From Streptomyces sp. CG 926 (GTDB lineage Bacteria; Actinomycetota; Actinomycetes; Streptomycetales; Streptomycetaceae), in contig NZ_QGGZ01000023.1 in the NCBI RefSeq assembly GCF_003148825.1, positions 1-64,000 on the forward strand: 64,000 bases of DNA, written 5' to 3'. The position numbers and the translations under genes are program-made. Below are positions 8,318 to 18,300 of the stretch, piece by piece. The first letter of the stretch is position 1, and every line of letters starts with the position of its first letter. The notes below the pieces were generated by a model. The model worked only from the letters and a program-made list of their open reading frames with translations. It made no database searches and had not been told where the DNA came from.

Positions 8318-11300
8318 TCAGGCGTTCTCAGGAGCTATGGCGCCGATCATCTCTGCCAGCACGGTCCGCCGTTCCTCCCCCGGGCGGGGGCGGAGCGGAC
8401 GGGCCAGGCGTGCACTGTCGTAGTGCCAGCGGTGATCGAGGTCCTGGGCCACGGCTTCGGTGGTGCGGAACTGCGCCCCGGTGCCGAGCAGTTCCGTGAG
8501 GTCCTGCGCCAGATCGTGCCAGGACACGTGGCCGCTGCACGCGTTGGCGACCCCGTGCACGGGCCGGTCCAGGCATGCGACCACCGCACGGGCCAGGGCG
8601 GCTGCGTGCACCCAGGCGGCTCCGTACCAGTCGTGGCCGTCGGTGCCGGGACGCGGCAGGTCGATCGGGTGGCCCTGCCGGGCGGCCTGGTAGAGCGTGC
8701 CGATGGCGCCCCAACGCAGCTGTTCGCGCAGCCGGTCGTGCGCGCCCCAGACGATCGGTGAGCGTACGGCGCTCGCACCACCGCGCCCCTCGGTGCCCGC
8801 GGCACGCAGCAGCATGGCCTCGCAGTCGAGCTTCGTCCTCCCGTACGGGCTCACGGGCTCGTGGGACGGTGCCTCCTCGGCGACCCGATCCGTGGTGGGA
8901 TGACCGTAGGCGTCGACGCTGCTGACGAAGACGAAGGGGCCGCGCCGCCAGGCGGCGACCATCGTCTCCATCGCCGCCCTGTCGATGTCGTGCCGGGTGA
9001 AGGTGCAGGCGGCGTGGACGACCGCGTCCGCCTGCGCCACAGCGTCCCGCAGTCCGGCCAGGTCGCAGAGGTCGCCCTCGATGACATCGACGCCCTCGGT
9101 GGCGATCAGATGGGCGGACTCGGGCCGGGCCAGCGCGAGCACGGGGCGGCCCTGCGCGACGAGTTCACGTACGACGAACGCGCCCACGCCACCGGTCGCG
9201 CCGGTGACCAGCACCGTGCCCGGGCGGACGTCGCGGGAGCGCGGAGCCGGCCTGCTCGCGGTCCTCGCGGTCCTCGCGGCGCTCTGCCGCGCCGCCCGTT
9301 CGTCGAGGAGTGCGATCAGGGCCCGCGGTGTGCGGGCCTGGAGCACGTCGAGGCCGGTGAGCGGCAGACCGAGGTCCGTACGCAGCCGCTCGGCGAGCTG
9401 AACGGCCTTCAGCGAATGGCCGCCGAGGGCGAAGAAGTCGTCGTCCGGCGACGGCGCGACGCCGAGGACCGCGGTGAAGCTCTCCGTGACGGCTTCGGCC
9501 ATGGGGCCGCAGGGGGCGCCCGGCGCGGACGGCTCGGGCAGCCCGGGGAGCCGGGCAGGGTCGAGCGGGCCGGCGGTCGTGCGGGGCAGCGCGTCGAGGA
9601 GCGTGACCGTGGCGGGCACGGCCTCGGGTGCGAGCGAGCGGCGCAGCAGGCCCAGCAGTTCGTGGCCGGACGTGCCGACGCTGTCGTGGAGGACGGCGTA
9701 GGCCAGGGGCGGTCCCTGGTCGGGCCGGACCACGGTGGCGTCGGCGACGCCCGGGTGGGCACGCAGGGCCTGCGCGGCGGGGTGGCGGTCGCCTTCCGGC
9801 GCGTCCTGCCGGGCGCCTGCCGGAACCGCTCCGTCCCCGGCGCCTTCCGCCTCGCTGCCCTGCCGGTGGTCTTCCGATACGGCACCCACCGCAACGGCCC
9901 CCTCCGCAACGGCGCCCTCCTGGTCGCCGCCGCAGGCGCCCTCCGGGCCGGCGCCGGCCCGTGCACCGGAGGCGCCGTCGACCGGGCCGGGAAGCACAAG
10001 CGTGCTCAGAGCGCGTTCCGGATCGGCCGCGACCGCGTCGAGCAGGGCCGCGTAGTCCCCGAGGGCCGCCTCCGCCACACTGTCGTCCAGCGCGTTCGGG
10101 TCGTACTGGACCAGCGCCCGGGGCCGTACTGCCCCGTCGCCGGGTACCAGGCCGTAGGACAGGGTGAACTTCGCGCCGTCGGAGGGTACGTCGACGTACT
10201 CGGCCGACGTACCCGGCAGCCGCAGGACGGTCGGCTCACCCAGGACGTCGGAGGTGACGCGGACCAGCGCGGTGCCGTCCGCGCCGCGGGCTCCGGCGCC
10301 GAGGCGTTCGAGGACCAGGTCGAAGGGGATGTGCCGATGGCGCTGGGCCTCGAGGAGCGCGTCGCGCACGCGCCGCAGCAGCTGGGCGAAGGTCGGGTCG
10401 CCGGAGGCGTCGACCCGTACGGGCAGGGTGTTGACGCACAGGCCGACCAGACCGCGCATGGCGGTTCCGCTGCGGTGGGTGCCCGCCACGCCGATGACGA
10501 GGTCGTCGTCGCCGGTGAGGCGGTGCAGTGCGGCGAAGGCCGCGGTGAGCGATACCGCGAAGAGGGTGGCCTGCCGCTGTGCACCCAGCGCCCGCAGGGC
10601 CTCGGGCACGGCGGGCTCCAGCGGCACGCTGCGCGCGGCCCCGGGACGTACGGACGACTGCGGCGCCGCCGCGGGCCGGGGCCGGGGCAGGCGCGGCGGG
10701 ACGGCATCGGCCAGCAGGTCGCTCCAGCGGTCCAGTTCCGCCGCGAAGCCGGGCAGGGCCTCGTGCTCGCGGCGCGCGTGGTCGGCGTACTGCGGCGGTG
10801 CGGGCAGGGCGGTGCGGCCGTTCCCGTCGGTGGCTTCCGCGTAGAGGACGGCGAGTTCGTCGGCCACGGTCTCCAGTGAGGCCCCGTCCACAGCGATGTG
10901 GTGGAACGTCAGCAGCAGGGTGTGGTCCTCGGTGCCGTGGCGCAGGACCAGCGTCCGTACGGCGTCGCCCGCGGCGAGGTCGAACGGCCGGGCCGTCTCG
11001 CGCCGCAGCAGCCCCGCGGCGTTCGCCGGGTCGGTGTCGACGACGTGTACGGGGATCGTCCGTGGCGTCGGGAGGACCTCCTGGTGGGGCTCGCCGTCGC
11101 GCTCCGTGTAGCGGGTGCGCAAGATGGCGTGCCGGGCCACCAGCCCGGTGAGGGCGGTGGCGAGGGCGGCCACGTCGAACGGGCCGCGCACCCGGGTGGC
11201 GAACGGTACGTGATACGAGTCGCCCGCTCCGCCGAGCCGTTCCATCAGCCACATGCGCCGCTGGGCGCGGGACAGGGGGACGACACCCGCGGCCGGCCGG

Positions 11301-11476
11301 GCGGTGGCTGCGGATTCGGCGGTGTCCTGCGGTGCGCGACCGTCGTCGACGGCGCCCGCGGCGCCGGTGGGCACGTCCGTCGTCCGCCGGGCCTTGCCGG
11401 CACGGGCGCGGCGCAGCAGCTCCTGCTGGAGCTGCTCCTTGCGGTTGCCGGCCGCGGAGTCGGTGTCAGTGGACAT
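8318..11476 (-). CDS. NRPS protein: C - adenylation remnant - T - SDR
   Basis: 1052 residues. A condensation domain spans about 68-480 with an intact HHIAVDG motif at 192-198. An Ala/Gly/Glu-rich linker of about 80 residues follows. About 565-645 match only the small C-terminal subdomain of an adenylation domain (GVADATVVRPDQGPPLAYAV); its A10 Lys is missing (TTAGPLDPARL) and motifs A1-A8 are absent. A carrier domain has Ser688 in FFALGGHS. Residues 752-1052 form an NAD(P)-binding extended-SDR domain (VLVTGATGGVGAF at 754, YGRTK at 878-882) closer to NAD-dependent epimerases than to usual thioester reductases. It must be loaded in trans and presumably ends the assembly line. The start overlaps the previous stop by 11 bp. 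No thioesterase is present. Confidence 0.88.
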   Translation of the reverse strand: MSTDTDSAAGNRKEQLQQELLRRARAGKARRTTDVPTGAAGAVDDGRAPQDTAESAATARPAAGVVPLSRAQRRMWLMERLGGAGDSYHVPFATRVRGPFDVAALATALTGLVARHAILRTRYTERDGEPHQEVLPTPRTIPVHVVDTDPANAAGLLRRETARPFDLAAGDAVRTLVLRHGTEDHTLLLTFHHIAVDGASLETVADELAVLYAEATDGNGRTALPAPPQYADHARREHEALPGFAAELDRWSDLLADAVPPRLPRPRPAAAPQSSVRPGAARSVPLEPAVPEALRALGAQRQATLFAVSLTAAFAALHRLTGDDDLVIGVAGTHRSGTAMRGLVGLCVNTLPVRVDASGDPTFAQLLRRVRDALLEAQRHRHIPFDLVLERLGAGARGADGTALVRVTSDVLGEPTVLRLPGTSAEYVDVPSDGAKFTLSYGLVPGDGAVRPRALVQYDPNALDDSVAEAALGDYAALLDAVAADPERALSTLVLPGPVDGASGARAGAGPEGACGGDQEGAVAEGAVAVGAVSEDHRQGSEAEGAGDGAVPAGARQDAPEGDRHPAAQALRAHPGVADATVVRPDQGPPLAYAVLHDSVGTSGHELLGLLRRSLAPEAVPATVTLLDALPRTTAGPLDPARLPGLPEPSAPGAPCGPMAEAVTESFTAVLGVAPSPDDDFFALGGHSLKAVQLAERLRTDLGLPLTGLDVLQARTPRALIALLDERAARQSAARTARTASRPAPRSRDVRPGTVLVTGATGGVGAFVVRELVAQGRPVLALARPESAHLIATEGVDVIEGDLCDLAGLRDAVAQADAVVHAACTFTRHDIDRAAMETMVAAWRRGPFVFVSSVDAYGHPTTDRVAEEAPSHEPVSPYGRTKLDCEAMLLRAAGTEGRGGASAVRSPIVWGAHDRLREQLRWGAIGTLYQAARQGHPIDLPRPGTDGHDWYGAAWVHAAALARAVVACLDRPVHGVANACSGHVSWHDLAQDLTELLGTGAQFRTTEAVAQDLDHRWHYDSARLARPLRPRPGEERRTVLAEMIGAIAPENA

Positions 11477-13352
11477 CGCTGTGCTCCGGGGTCTCGGGGT
11501 GGAGGTCTTCGTGCGCGGCCATCAGGAGGTTTTCGACCAGTGCGGCTTGGGCGGCGACGGTCGGGGCGGCGAAGAACTCGGCGAGGGAGAGTTCCACTCC
11601 GAGCTCCTCGCGGAGGTCGTCGGTGACGGCGAGGGCGAGGAGGGAGTGGCCGCCGATGAGGAGGAACTCGTCGTCGGCGCGGGTGACCTCGATGCCCAGT
11701 GCCTGGCTCCACACCTCGGCGACGGCCTGTTCCAGTGGTGTCATCCGGACCGCCGGCGCGTCGGCGGTCCGGCCCTCGGTGGCGTGCGCGCGCCCGGAGA
11801 GGGCACGCCGGTCGACCTTGCCGGCCGGGGTGAGGGGCAGACGCTCCAGCAAGGCGACCGTGTCGGGGACGAGATGGCCCGGCAGGACGGCGGTGAGCCG
11901 CTCGCGCAGCGCCGTGCCGTGCGGGACGTGGCCGGGCGCGGCGACGACGAACGCGACGAGGCGCGCCTCGGGGGTGCCGGCGCCGTCGACGGTGACGGCG
12001 GCGTCGTCCACGTCCGGCTGCTCGCGGAGGGCGTGTTCGACCTCGGCGGGTTCGATGCGGAAGCCGCGCACCTTGACCTGGTCGTCGTTGCGGCCGTGGA
12101 ACTGGAGGACGCCGTCGGTCCGGAGGGAGACGATGTCGCCCGTACGGTAGAGCCGCCCGGTGGCGGCCCGCTCGACGAACCGCTCGGCGGTGAGTTCGGG
12201 CAGGCCCGTGTACCCGTGGGCGAGCCGGCTGCCGCCGATCCACAGTTCGCCCCGGTCGCCGTCGTCCACCGGTTGGCCCTCGGCGTCCAGGGCGTGCGCC
12301 GTGGCCCCGGCCATGGGCCGGCCGATCGGGACGGGCCCCTCGCAGTCCCGTGCGGTGACCCGGTGGGCGGTCGCGAACGTGGTCGTCTCGGTGGGCCCGT
12401 AGCCGTTGACGAGTTCCAGCCAGGGGAAGGCGGCGAGCACCTCGCGGGCCTGTGCGGCGGCCATCGCCTCGCCGCCCACGACGACCGAGCGGAGCTGGGC
12501 GAAGACGCGGGAGCGGCGGGCGGCGAGCTGGTGGAAGAGGGCCGTGGTGAAGAACGCCACGGTCACGCCGTGCCGTTCCACGTGCCGGGCCAGGTCCTCC
12601 AGGGAGGGCCGCTGCTCGGTGCAGACGACGACGGCCGCGCCGTTGGCGAGCGCGACCCAGACCTCGAACGTCGAGGCGTCGAAGGTCATCGGGGAGTGGA
12701 ACAGGACGCGGTCGCGGCCGGAGACGGTGACGTAGTCCGGTGCGGTGACCAGCTCGGCGATGGCCCCGTGCGGCACGAGGACGCCCTTGGGGCGGCCGGT
12801 GGAACCGGAGGTGAACATGATGAAGGCCGGGCTGTCGGGGTCGGACGCGTCGAACGGCCGACCGGTCGTCAGCGGAGCCTCGGGCAGGGCGAGGACGGGG
12901 CCGGGCAGGGTGGCCGCGTCCAGCAGCTTCGCGTCGCCGACGGTGAGCGTCACCTCCGCGTCGGCGATCATCGCCTCGGTGCGCGGGCGGGGCTGGGCGG
13001 GATCGAGCGGTACGCATACGGCACCGGCCAGCCACAGGCCGAGCTGCGCGACGATCGTGCGGGACGACCGCGCCGTCAGGAGCGCCACCCGGTCGCCGCG
13101 CTCGACCCCGTGCTCGCGCAGGTACGCCGCGAGGGCGCGGCCGGCCCCGAGGAGACGACCGTAGGTGAGGGCGGTGTCGCCGTCGACCACGGCGAGGGCG
13201 TCGGGGGTGCGTTCGGCGTGCCGCGCGACGAGTGCGGGCAGGCCGGTGGCCGGCGCCGACGGCCGGACGGGCGCCGTGGTGGTGGTCGCGGCCGGCGGCG
13301 CTACGGGGGTGCCGCGCGCCGGGTCGGCGGGCAGCGGGGTGACGGTGGTCAT
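11466..13352 (-). CDS. NRPS protein: A-T didomain
   Basis: 628 residues, adenylation plus carrier domain. A3 is FTSGSTGRPKG at 180-190, A5 NGYGPTET, A7 YRTGD, A8 GFRIEPAEVE, and the A10 Lys is present (PAGKVDR). The carrier Ser is Ser570 in LIGGHSLLA. Hand alignment to the phenylalanine-activating reference gives specificity residues D-A-F-F-V-G-G-T-F, similar to valine codes, so a branched aliphatic amino acid is my guess. It catalyses ATP-dependent activation and thioester loading but has no condensation domain, so it must hand its amino acid to C domains on other proteins. It starts 1 bp after the upstream stop; coupled translation is likely. Confidence 0.9.
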   Translation of the reverse strand: MTTVTPLPADPARGTPVAPPAATTTTAPVRPSAPATGLPALVARHAERTPDALAVVDGDTALTYGRLLGAGRALAAYLREHGVERGDRVALLTARSSRTIVAQLGLWLAGAVCVPLDPAQPRPRTEAMIADAEVTLTVGDAKLLDAATLPGPVLALPEAPLTTGRPFDASDPDSPAFIMFTSGSTGRPKGVLVPHGAIAELVTAPDYVTVSGRDRVLFHSPMTFDASTFEVWVALANGAAVVVCTEQRPSLEDLARHVERHGVTVAFFTTALFHQLAARRSRVFAQLRSVVVGGEAMAAAQAREVLAAFPWLELVNGYGPTETTTFATAHRVTARDCEGPVPIGRPMAGATAHALDAEGQPVDDGDRGELWIGGSRLAHGYTGLPELTAERFVERAATGRLYRTGDIVSLRTDGVLQFHGRNDDQVKVRGFRIEPAEVEHALREQPDVDDAAVTVDGAGTPEARLVAFVVAAPGHVPHGTALRERLTAVLPGHLVPDTVALLERLPLTPAGKVDRRALSGRAHATEGRTADAPAVRMTPLEQAVAEVWSQALGIEVTRADDEFLLIGGHSLLALAVTDDLREELGVELSLAEFFAAPTVAAQAALVENLLMAAHEDLHPETPEHSDVH

Positions 13353-13353
13353 G

Positions 13354-15369
13354 TCAGGCTCCTTCCGGGCGCGCGGTCAGGCGCTGGTCGAGGAGGGCGG
13401 CGAAGGCGCGCAGGTCCGTGCTGCGCAGCAGCTCGGGCGCGCGCAGGCGCACTCCCGTCTCGCGTTCGACGGTCGCCAGCAGCCGTGCGGCGACCACGGA
13501 GGTGCCGCCGGCGTCGGTGAAGTGGTCGCCGAGACCGATGTCGGGCCGGCCGAGGAGGTCGCGCACGGTCGTCAGCACGAGCCGTTCGCCGGCGGTGACG
13601 GCAACGACCGCGTCCGTGCCGGTGCCGGTGCCGGCCGCGGCCTCGGCGGGATCGTCCGAAGCGGCGGCCAGGGGCGATTGCGGCGCCTGGGCCCGAGCCG
13701 CCAGGGAGAGGCGGTCCACCTTGCCGTTGGCGTCGAGCGGGAAGCCGTCGACGATCCGTACGGCGGTGGGAACGGCCTGCTCGGGGAGCCAGGACCGGAC
13801 CGCGTCGAGGAGGTCCCCGGCCGCGGGTTCGGCGCCGTCGGTGGGCCGTACGTGGGCGACGAGGCGGCCGTGGCCGGAGCTGTCGCGCAGGACGGTGACG
13901 ACAGCGGTGCGTACCCGGGGATCCTGCTCGAAGGCGGCCTCCACCTCGGCCGGTTCGATCCGGACCCCGCTGATCTTCACCTGGTCGTCGAGGCGGCCGA
14001 GGAAGTCCAGGCTGCCGTCGGTGTTCATCCGTACCCGGTCGCCGGTGCGGTAGAGCCGCTCGACGGCGGGCAGCTCCGCGTCCGGCGCGGGCGCGGTGAA
14101 CCGGCGTGCGGTGAGCTCGGGGTCGAGGTACCCCAGTGCCAGGCAGTGGCCTCCGACGCGCAGTTCGCCCTCCTGCCCGCGGGCGACGGGGCGGCCTGCT
14201 TCGTCCGTGACGATGAGGGTGACGCCCGGCAGCGCGGTGCCGATGGGCGGCGGGGTCCGGTCCCCGGCCTCCGGGTCGGTGCCGCGCATGGTGTGGGTGG
14301 TGGTGACGACAGTGGCTTCCGCGGGGCCGTAGGCGTTGTGGACGGTAGCGGTGACATCCGCTCCGGGGCGGCGGCGCATGCGGTCGCCGCCGACGACGAG
14401 ATGCCGCAGCTTCAGATCCTGCGGCCACGGGCGGTCCAGGAGCGGCTCGACGGTGGGGGTGGCCGCCACGGCGTGGGTGAGGGCGCTGTCGCGCCACCAG
14501 TCGGTGAGGACGCGGCTGTCCCAGCGGGTGTCGTCCGGTGCCGGGACGAGGGCGGCGCCGGAGGTGAGGGCCGCCCACAGTTCCAGCAGGTGCGGGTCGA
14601 ACGCGACGCCGATGAGCAGGGACTGGCGGTCGCCGGGGGCGAGGCCGGTCTCGGAGCGGTACCAGTCGAGGGCGACGGAGAGCGAGGACTCGGCCACGGC
14701 GACCGCCTTGGGGCGGCCGGTGGAACCGGAGGTGAGGACGGCGTACAGGGCGCCTTCGGGGGCGCGCCGGGTGCCGGGGACGGAGTCCGCGACGGCCGCC
14801 ACGGCGACGGCGGGGGCGTTGACTCCGGCGGTGGGCAGCGAAAGCGGGAGGTGCTGCCCGCTGCGGTGCTCCTCGGGCAGGACACCGGGGTCGCCGATCA
14901 GGCAGGCGACGTCCAGGTCCTCGGTGACGGCCTGGATACGGCGTTCGCCGGGCCGGGGGCCCAGCGGCAGGTAGACGGCGCCGAGCCGGGCGAGCGCGAC
15001 GGCGGTCACCACCAGGGCGGTGGACCGGTCGAGGCAGACGCCGACGAGGTCGCCGGGCCGGACCCGGTCGGCCAGATCGGCGGCGACCAGCGCGGCCGCC
15101 GCGTCGAGGTCCCGGTAGGTCCAGATCCGCGTGCCGTCGATCACGGCCGGGGCCTGCGGGGCGCTGCGGGCCCAGTCCTCGAAGCGGGCGAGGACCCGGG
15201 TCGGTTCGGCGCCGGGGCCGTGGGCGACGCTCGGCGCGGAGCCGGCGGGGGTGGCGGGCGCGGCGGGGGCAGCAGGGGTGGAGTCGAGTCCGGTGGCGAG
15301 GGCGGTGGCGAGGGTGGTGTCGAGGGGCAGGGCGGGGGCGGCGGGCGCGGCCGGGGACTGGATCATCAC
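13354..15369 (-). CDS. NRPS protein: A-T didomain, unusual specificity pocket
   Basis: 671 residues from GTG 15369, or 670 from the adjacent ATG 15366. Adenylation motifs are complete: LTSGSTGRPKAV at about 212, NAYGPAEAT, YRTGD, GVRIEPAEVE and the A10 Lys in NGKVDR. The carrier has Ser624 in DAGGTSVV, with Thr in place of the usual His or Asp. The hand-aligned pocket reads D-P-L-V-V-G-A-V-V, which matches no code I know. A Gly/Thr-rich microsatellite linker (TGTGTG) separates A and T. No condensation domain. It overlaps the upstream C-A-T gene by 4 bp, so the two are translationally coupled. Confidence 0.9.
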   Translation of the reverse strand: MMIQSPAAPAAPALPLDTTLATALATGLDSTPAAPAAPATPAGSAPSVAHGPGAEPTRVLARFEDWARSAPQAPAVIDGTRIWTYRDLDAAAALVAADLADRVRPGDLVGVCLDRSTALVVTAVALARLGAVYLPLGPRPGERRIQAVTEDLDVACLIGDPGVLPEEHRSGQHLPLSLPTAGVNAPAVAVAAVADSVPGTRRAPEGALYAVLTSGSTGRPKAVAVAESSLSVALDWYRSETGLAPGDRQSLLIGVAFDPHLLELWAALTSGAALVPAPDDTRWDSRVLTDWWRDSALTHAVAATPTVEPLLDRPWPQDLKLRHLVVGGDRMRRRPGADVTATVHNAYGPAEATVVTTTHTMRGTDPEAGDRTPPPIGTALPGVTLIVTDEAGRPVARGQEGELRVGGHCLALGYLDPELTARRFTAPAPDAELPAVERLYRTGDRVRMNTDGSLDFLGRLDDQVKISGVRIEPAEVEAAFEQDPRVRTAVVTVLRDSSGHGRLVAHVRPTDGAEPAAGDLLDAVRSWLPEQAVPTAVRIVDGFPLDANGKVDRLSLAARAQAPQSPLAAASDDPAEAAAGTGTGTDAVVAVTAGERLVLTTVRDLLGRPDIGLGDHFTDAGGTSVVAARLLATVERETGVRLRAPELLRSTDLRAFAALLDQRLTARPEGA

Positions 15370-18300
15370 GACTCCGTGGAGGGGGCGGTGGTGGCGAGGG
15401 CATCGGCCTGGTCGGCGAGCACGGGGTTGCGGAAGAGGATCCGCAGCGGCGGGCGGGTTCCCAGCCGGGGCTCGAGCCAGGCGGCCAGCTCGGCGGCCAG
15501 CAGGGAGTGGCCCCCGCTGTGGAAGAAGTGGGAGCGGGCGTCGAAACGGCTGTGGCCGAGGACCTCGCGCCAGCCTTCGGCGAGCAGCGCCGTCATGGGG
15601 TCCTCGGACCCGGTGGTGGCCGCGGGCTCGGAGTCGGCGTCGGTCCGGGCACCGGGGGCGCCTTCGGTGCCGGTGCCGGTGCCGGTGCCGGTCCCGGCAG
15701 CGGTGTCGGCGTCGAGCGCCGCCGCACGCCGGGACAGGGCCGTACGGTCGGGCTTGCCGCCGGCGAGGGTCGGCATGACGTCCAGCCGTGCCCAGCGGGC
15801 GGGCACGAGCGGGCCGGGCAGGCGGCCGCTCAGCTCGGCGTGCAGCGCCTTCTCGTCGAAGTCCGCGTCGTCGGCCCCGGCTTCGAGGAAGCCGACGAGC
15901 CGGGGCCCGCCGGAGCTCTCCCGGTCCAGTACGACGGCGCAGGAGCGGCCGCCCAGTACCGCGGACGCGGCCGCCTCGATCTCCTCCAGCTCGATCCGGT
16001 GGCCGCGCAGCTTGATCTGGTTGTCGCGGCGCCCGAGGAAGTAGAGCAGGCCGTCGAGGCCGCGGTATCCGAGGTCGCCGGTGAGGTAGACGCGCTGTCC
16101 GCCGGCCGCGTCGAGGGTGACGAACCGGGCGGCCGTCGCCTCCGCGTTGCCCGCGTAGCCCTCGGCGAGACCGGGGCCGGCCACGGCGAGTTCACCGACC
16201 GCGCCGGACGGCAGAGGGCGGTGGTGGGCGTCGAGGACGTGGATCCGCTCGCCCGGGAGCTCGGTGCCCAGGGGGATCTCGGCGCCCGCGGCGAGGGCGT
16301 CGCGGGAGACCTCGTGGACGGTGGAGCTGATGGCCGCCTCCGTGACCCCGTACACGTTGAGCACGGTGGCGTCGGTGTCGGCGAGGACGCCGCGCAGTGC
16401 CTCGACGGGGAGGCGCTCTCCGCCGAGGACCACGAGCCGGGGCGCCCAGCTCTCGTCCCGCAGTACGGGGCGAAGGTCCTCGCGGGTGGCGAGGAAGTAG
16501 CTGGTGGGCAGGTTGGCGACGGTGACCCGGGCGGACACCAGCGCTTCGGCCAGCTCCGCGCCCGTGGGCACCTCGTACTCGGGCAGGACCAGGCACGCAC
16601 CGGCGTACAGGGCCGGCAGCACCTCTTCGAGCGCGACGTCGAAGGACGGCTGGGCGAACATCAGCACCCGGTCCGAGGTGGTGAGGCCGAAGCGGTCGGC
16701 GGTCGCCGTCAGGTGGTGCACCAGCGCCGCGTGGCCGACGGCGACCGGCTTGGGCGTGCCGGTGGAGCCGGAGGTGTGGATGACGTACGCGGTACCGGGG
16801 AGTTCGGTGGTTCCGTGGGCCGGGGGCAGGACCGGGGCGTCGATCCGTGCGGTCGGCAGTCCTTGCGGCAGGGCCGGGGTGCCCTCACCTGTGAGGACCA
16901 GTGCCGGGGCGAGCCGCTCCAGCAGCAGACCGAGCCGGGCCGGCGGATCGGACGGGGAGAGCGGGCAGTAGACGGCGCCGGTCCGCAGGCAGGCGAGCAG
17001 GGCGATGAGGGAGTCGGTGCCCCGGGGCAGTACGACGGCCACCGGACGGCCGGGCATGACGCCGGCGGTGCGCAGCCGCTCGGCCAGGGAGCCGACGCGC
17101 TCGTCCAGTTCGCCGTAGGTGAGCCGGCGGGCGCCGCACAGCAGCGCCGGCTGAGACGGGTGCCGCCCGGCGACGGGATCCAGCGGATCACGGTCGGCGG
17201 GGACGGGCACGGGCTCGGCGGCCGGCTCCACGACGGTGGGATCCAGTTCGGCCAGCGGGGTCTCGGGGCTGTCGAGGTAGGCGCGCAGCAGGTCCAGGAA
17301 GCGGCCGGACAGCAAGCGGGCGACGTCCTCGCCGAACAGGTCCATGTCGTAGTCCCAGACCAGGGTCATACCGGGCGAGCCGTGGCGCGTGGTGACACCG
17401 CGCCGGTCGTCCGGGAGCAGGACCACGTCGAGGTCGAAGCGGGTGGTGCCGGTGTTGAAGCCCTCGAAGAGGGTGATGTCGAGGCCGGGTACGTCGATCT
17501 CGGGCAGCGGCGCGTCGTGGGCGCTGAACATGACGGAGAAGAGGGGGTTGTCGGCGCCGGAGGTGTGCATGCCCAGTGCCCGGGTCAGCTCCTGGACCGG
17601 TACGTCCTGGTGCGGGAGCGCCCGGATGAGGGTGTCGGTGACCTCGTCCATGGTGTCCTGGGCGGGTGCCGCGCCGTCCAGGACGAGCGGCAGCGGGATG
17701 GTGTTGACGAACATGCCCACGGCGTCCTCGTAGCCGAGGGGGCGGTTGCCGACGGCGGTGCCGATGACCATCCGGGAGCGGCCGCTGTGCCGGCGCAGGA
17801 GCTCGGCGAACAGCCCCAGGAGCGTGGAGAAGGGGGTGAGACCGCGTGAACGGGCGTGCCCGCGCAGGCGTTCGGCGAGATCGGCGCCGATCGTCTGGCG
17901 CAGCTGTCCGCCGTGGTGCTTGCGGCGGGCACCGGGGCGGGTCAGGCCGGGCAGCGGCAGGTCGTGCTGCTGATCGCGCAGTTCGGCCCGCCAGAAGTCG
18001 AGGGATTCGGGGGCGTACGCGGCCTCGGCGCGCTCCTGGACGTGGTCCGCGTAGGAGGAGGCGGGCGGGAGCCGGAGGGTCTCGCCGAGGACGTGGGCGC
18101 GGTAGACGCGGAAGACGTCATCGAGCAGGATCGCGAAGGAGTGCCCGTCGTGGATCAGGTGGTGCTCGACGTGGACGAGCCGGTGGTGGCGCTCGGCCAG
18201 GCGCACGAGCGTCCAGCGGATCAGCGGCGCCTCGAACGTGTCGAGCGGTGTCTCGGCCTCGGTGCGCAGGAGGCGCGCGAAGGCCGCCTCCGGATCCGCC

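Noticed and set aside
8861..17849. Very long open frames on the plus strand opposite the NRPS genes (for example 8861-10879, 11253-13520, 13165-16044, 15507-17849)
   Set aside because: They are mirror frames created by the high GC of the true minus-strand codons; they show no protein motifs, and the minus strand carries complete NRPS domains.
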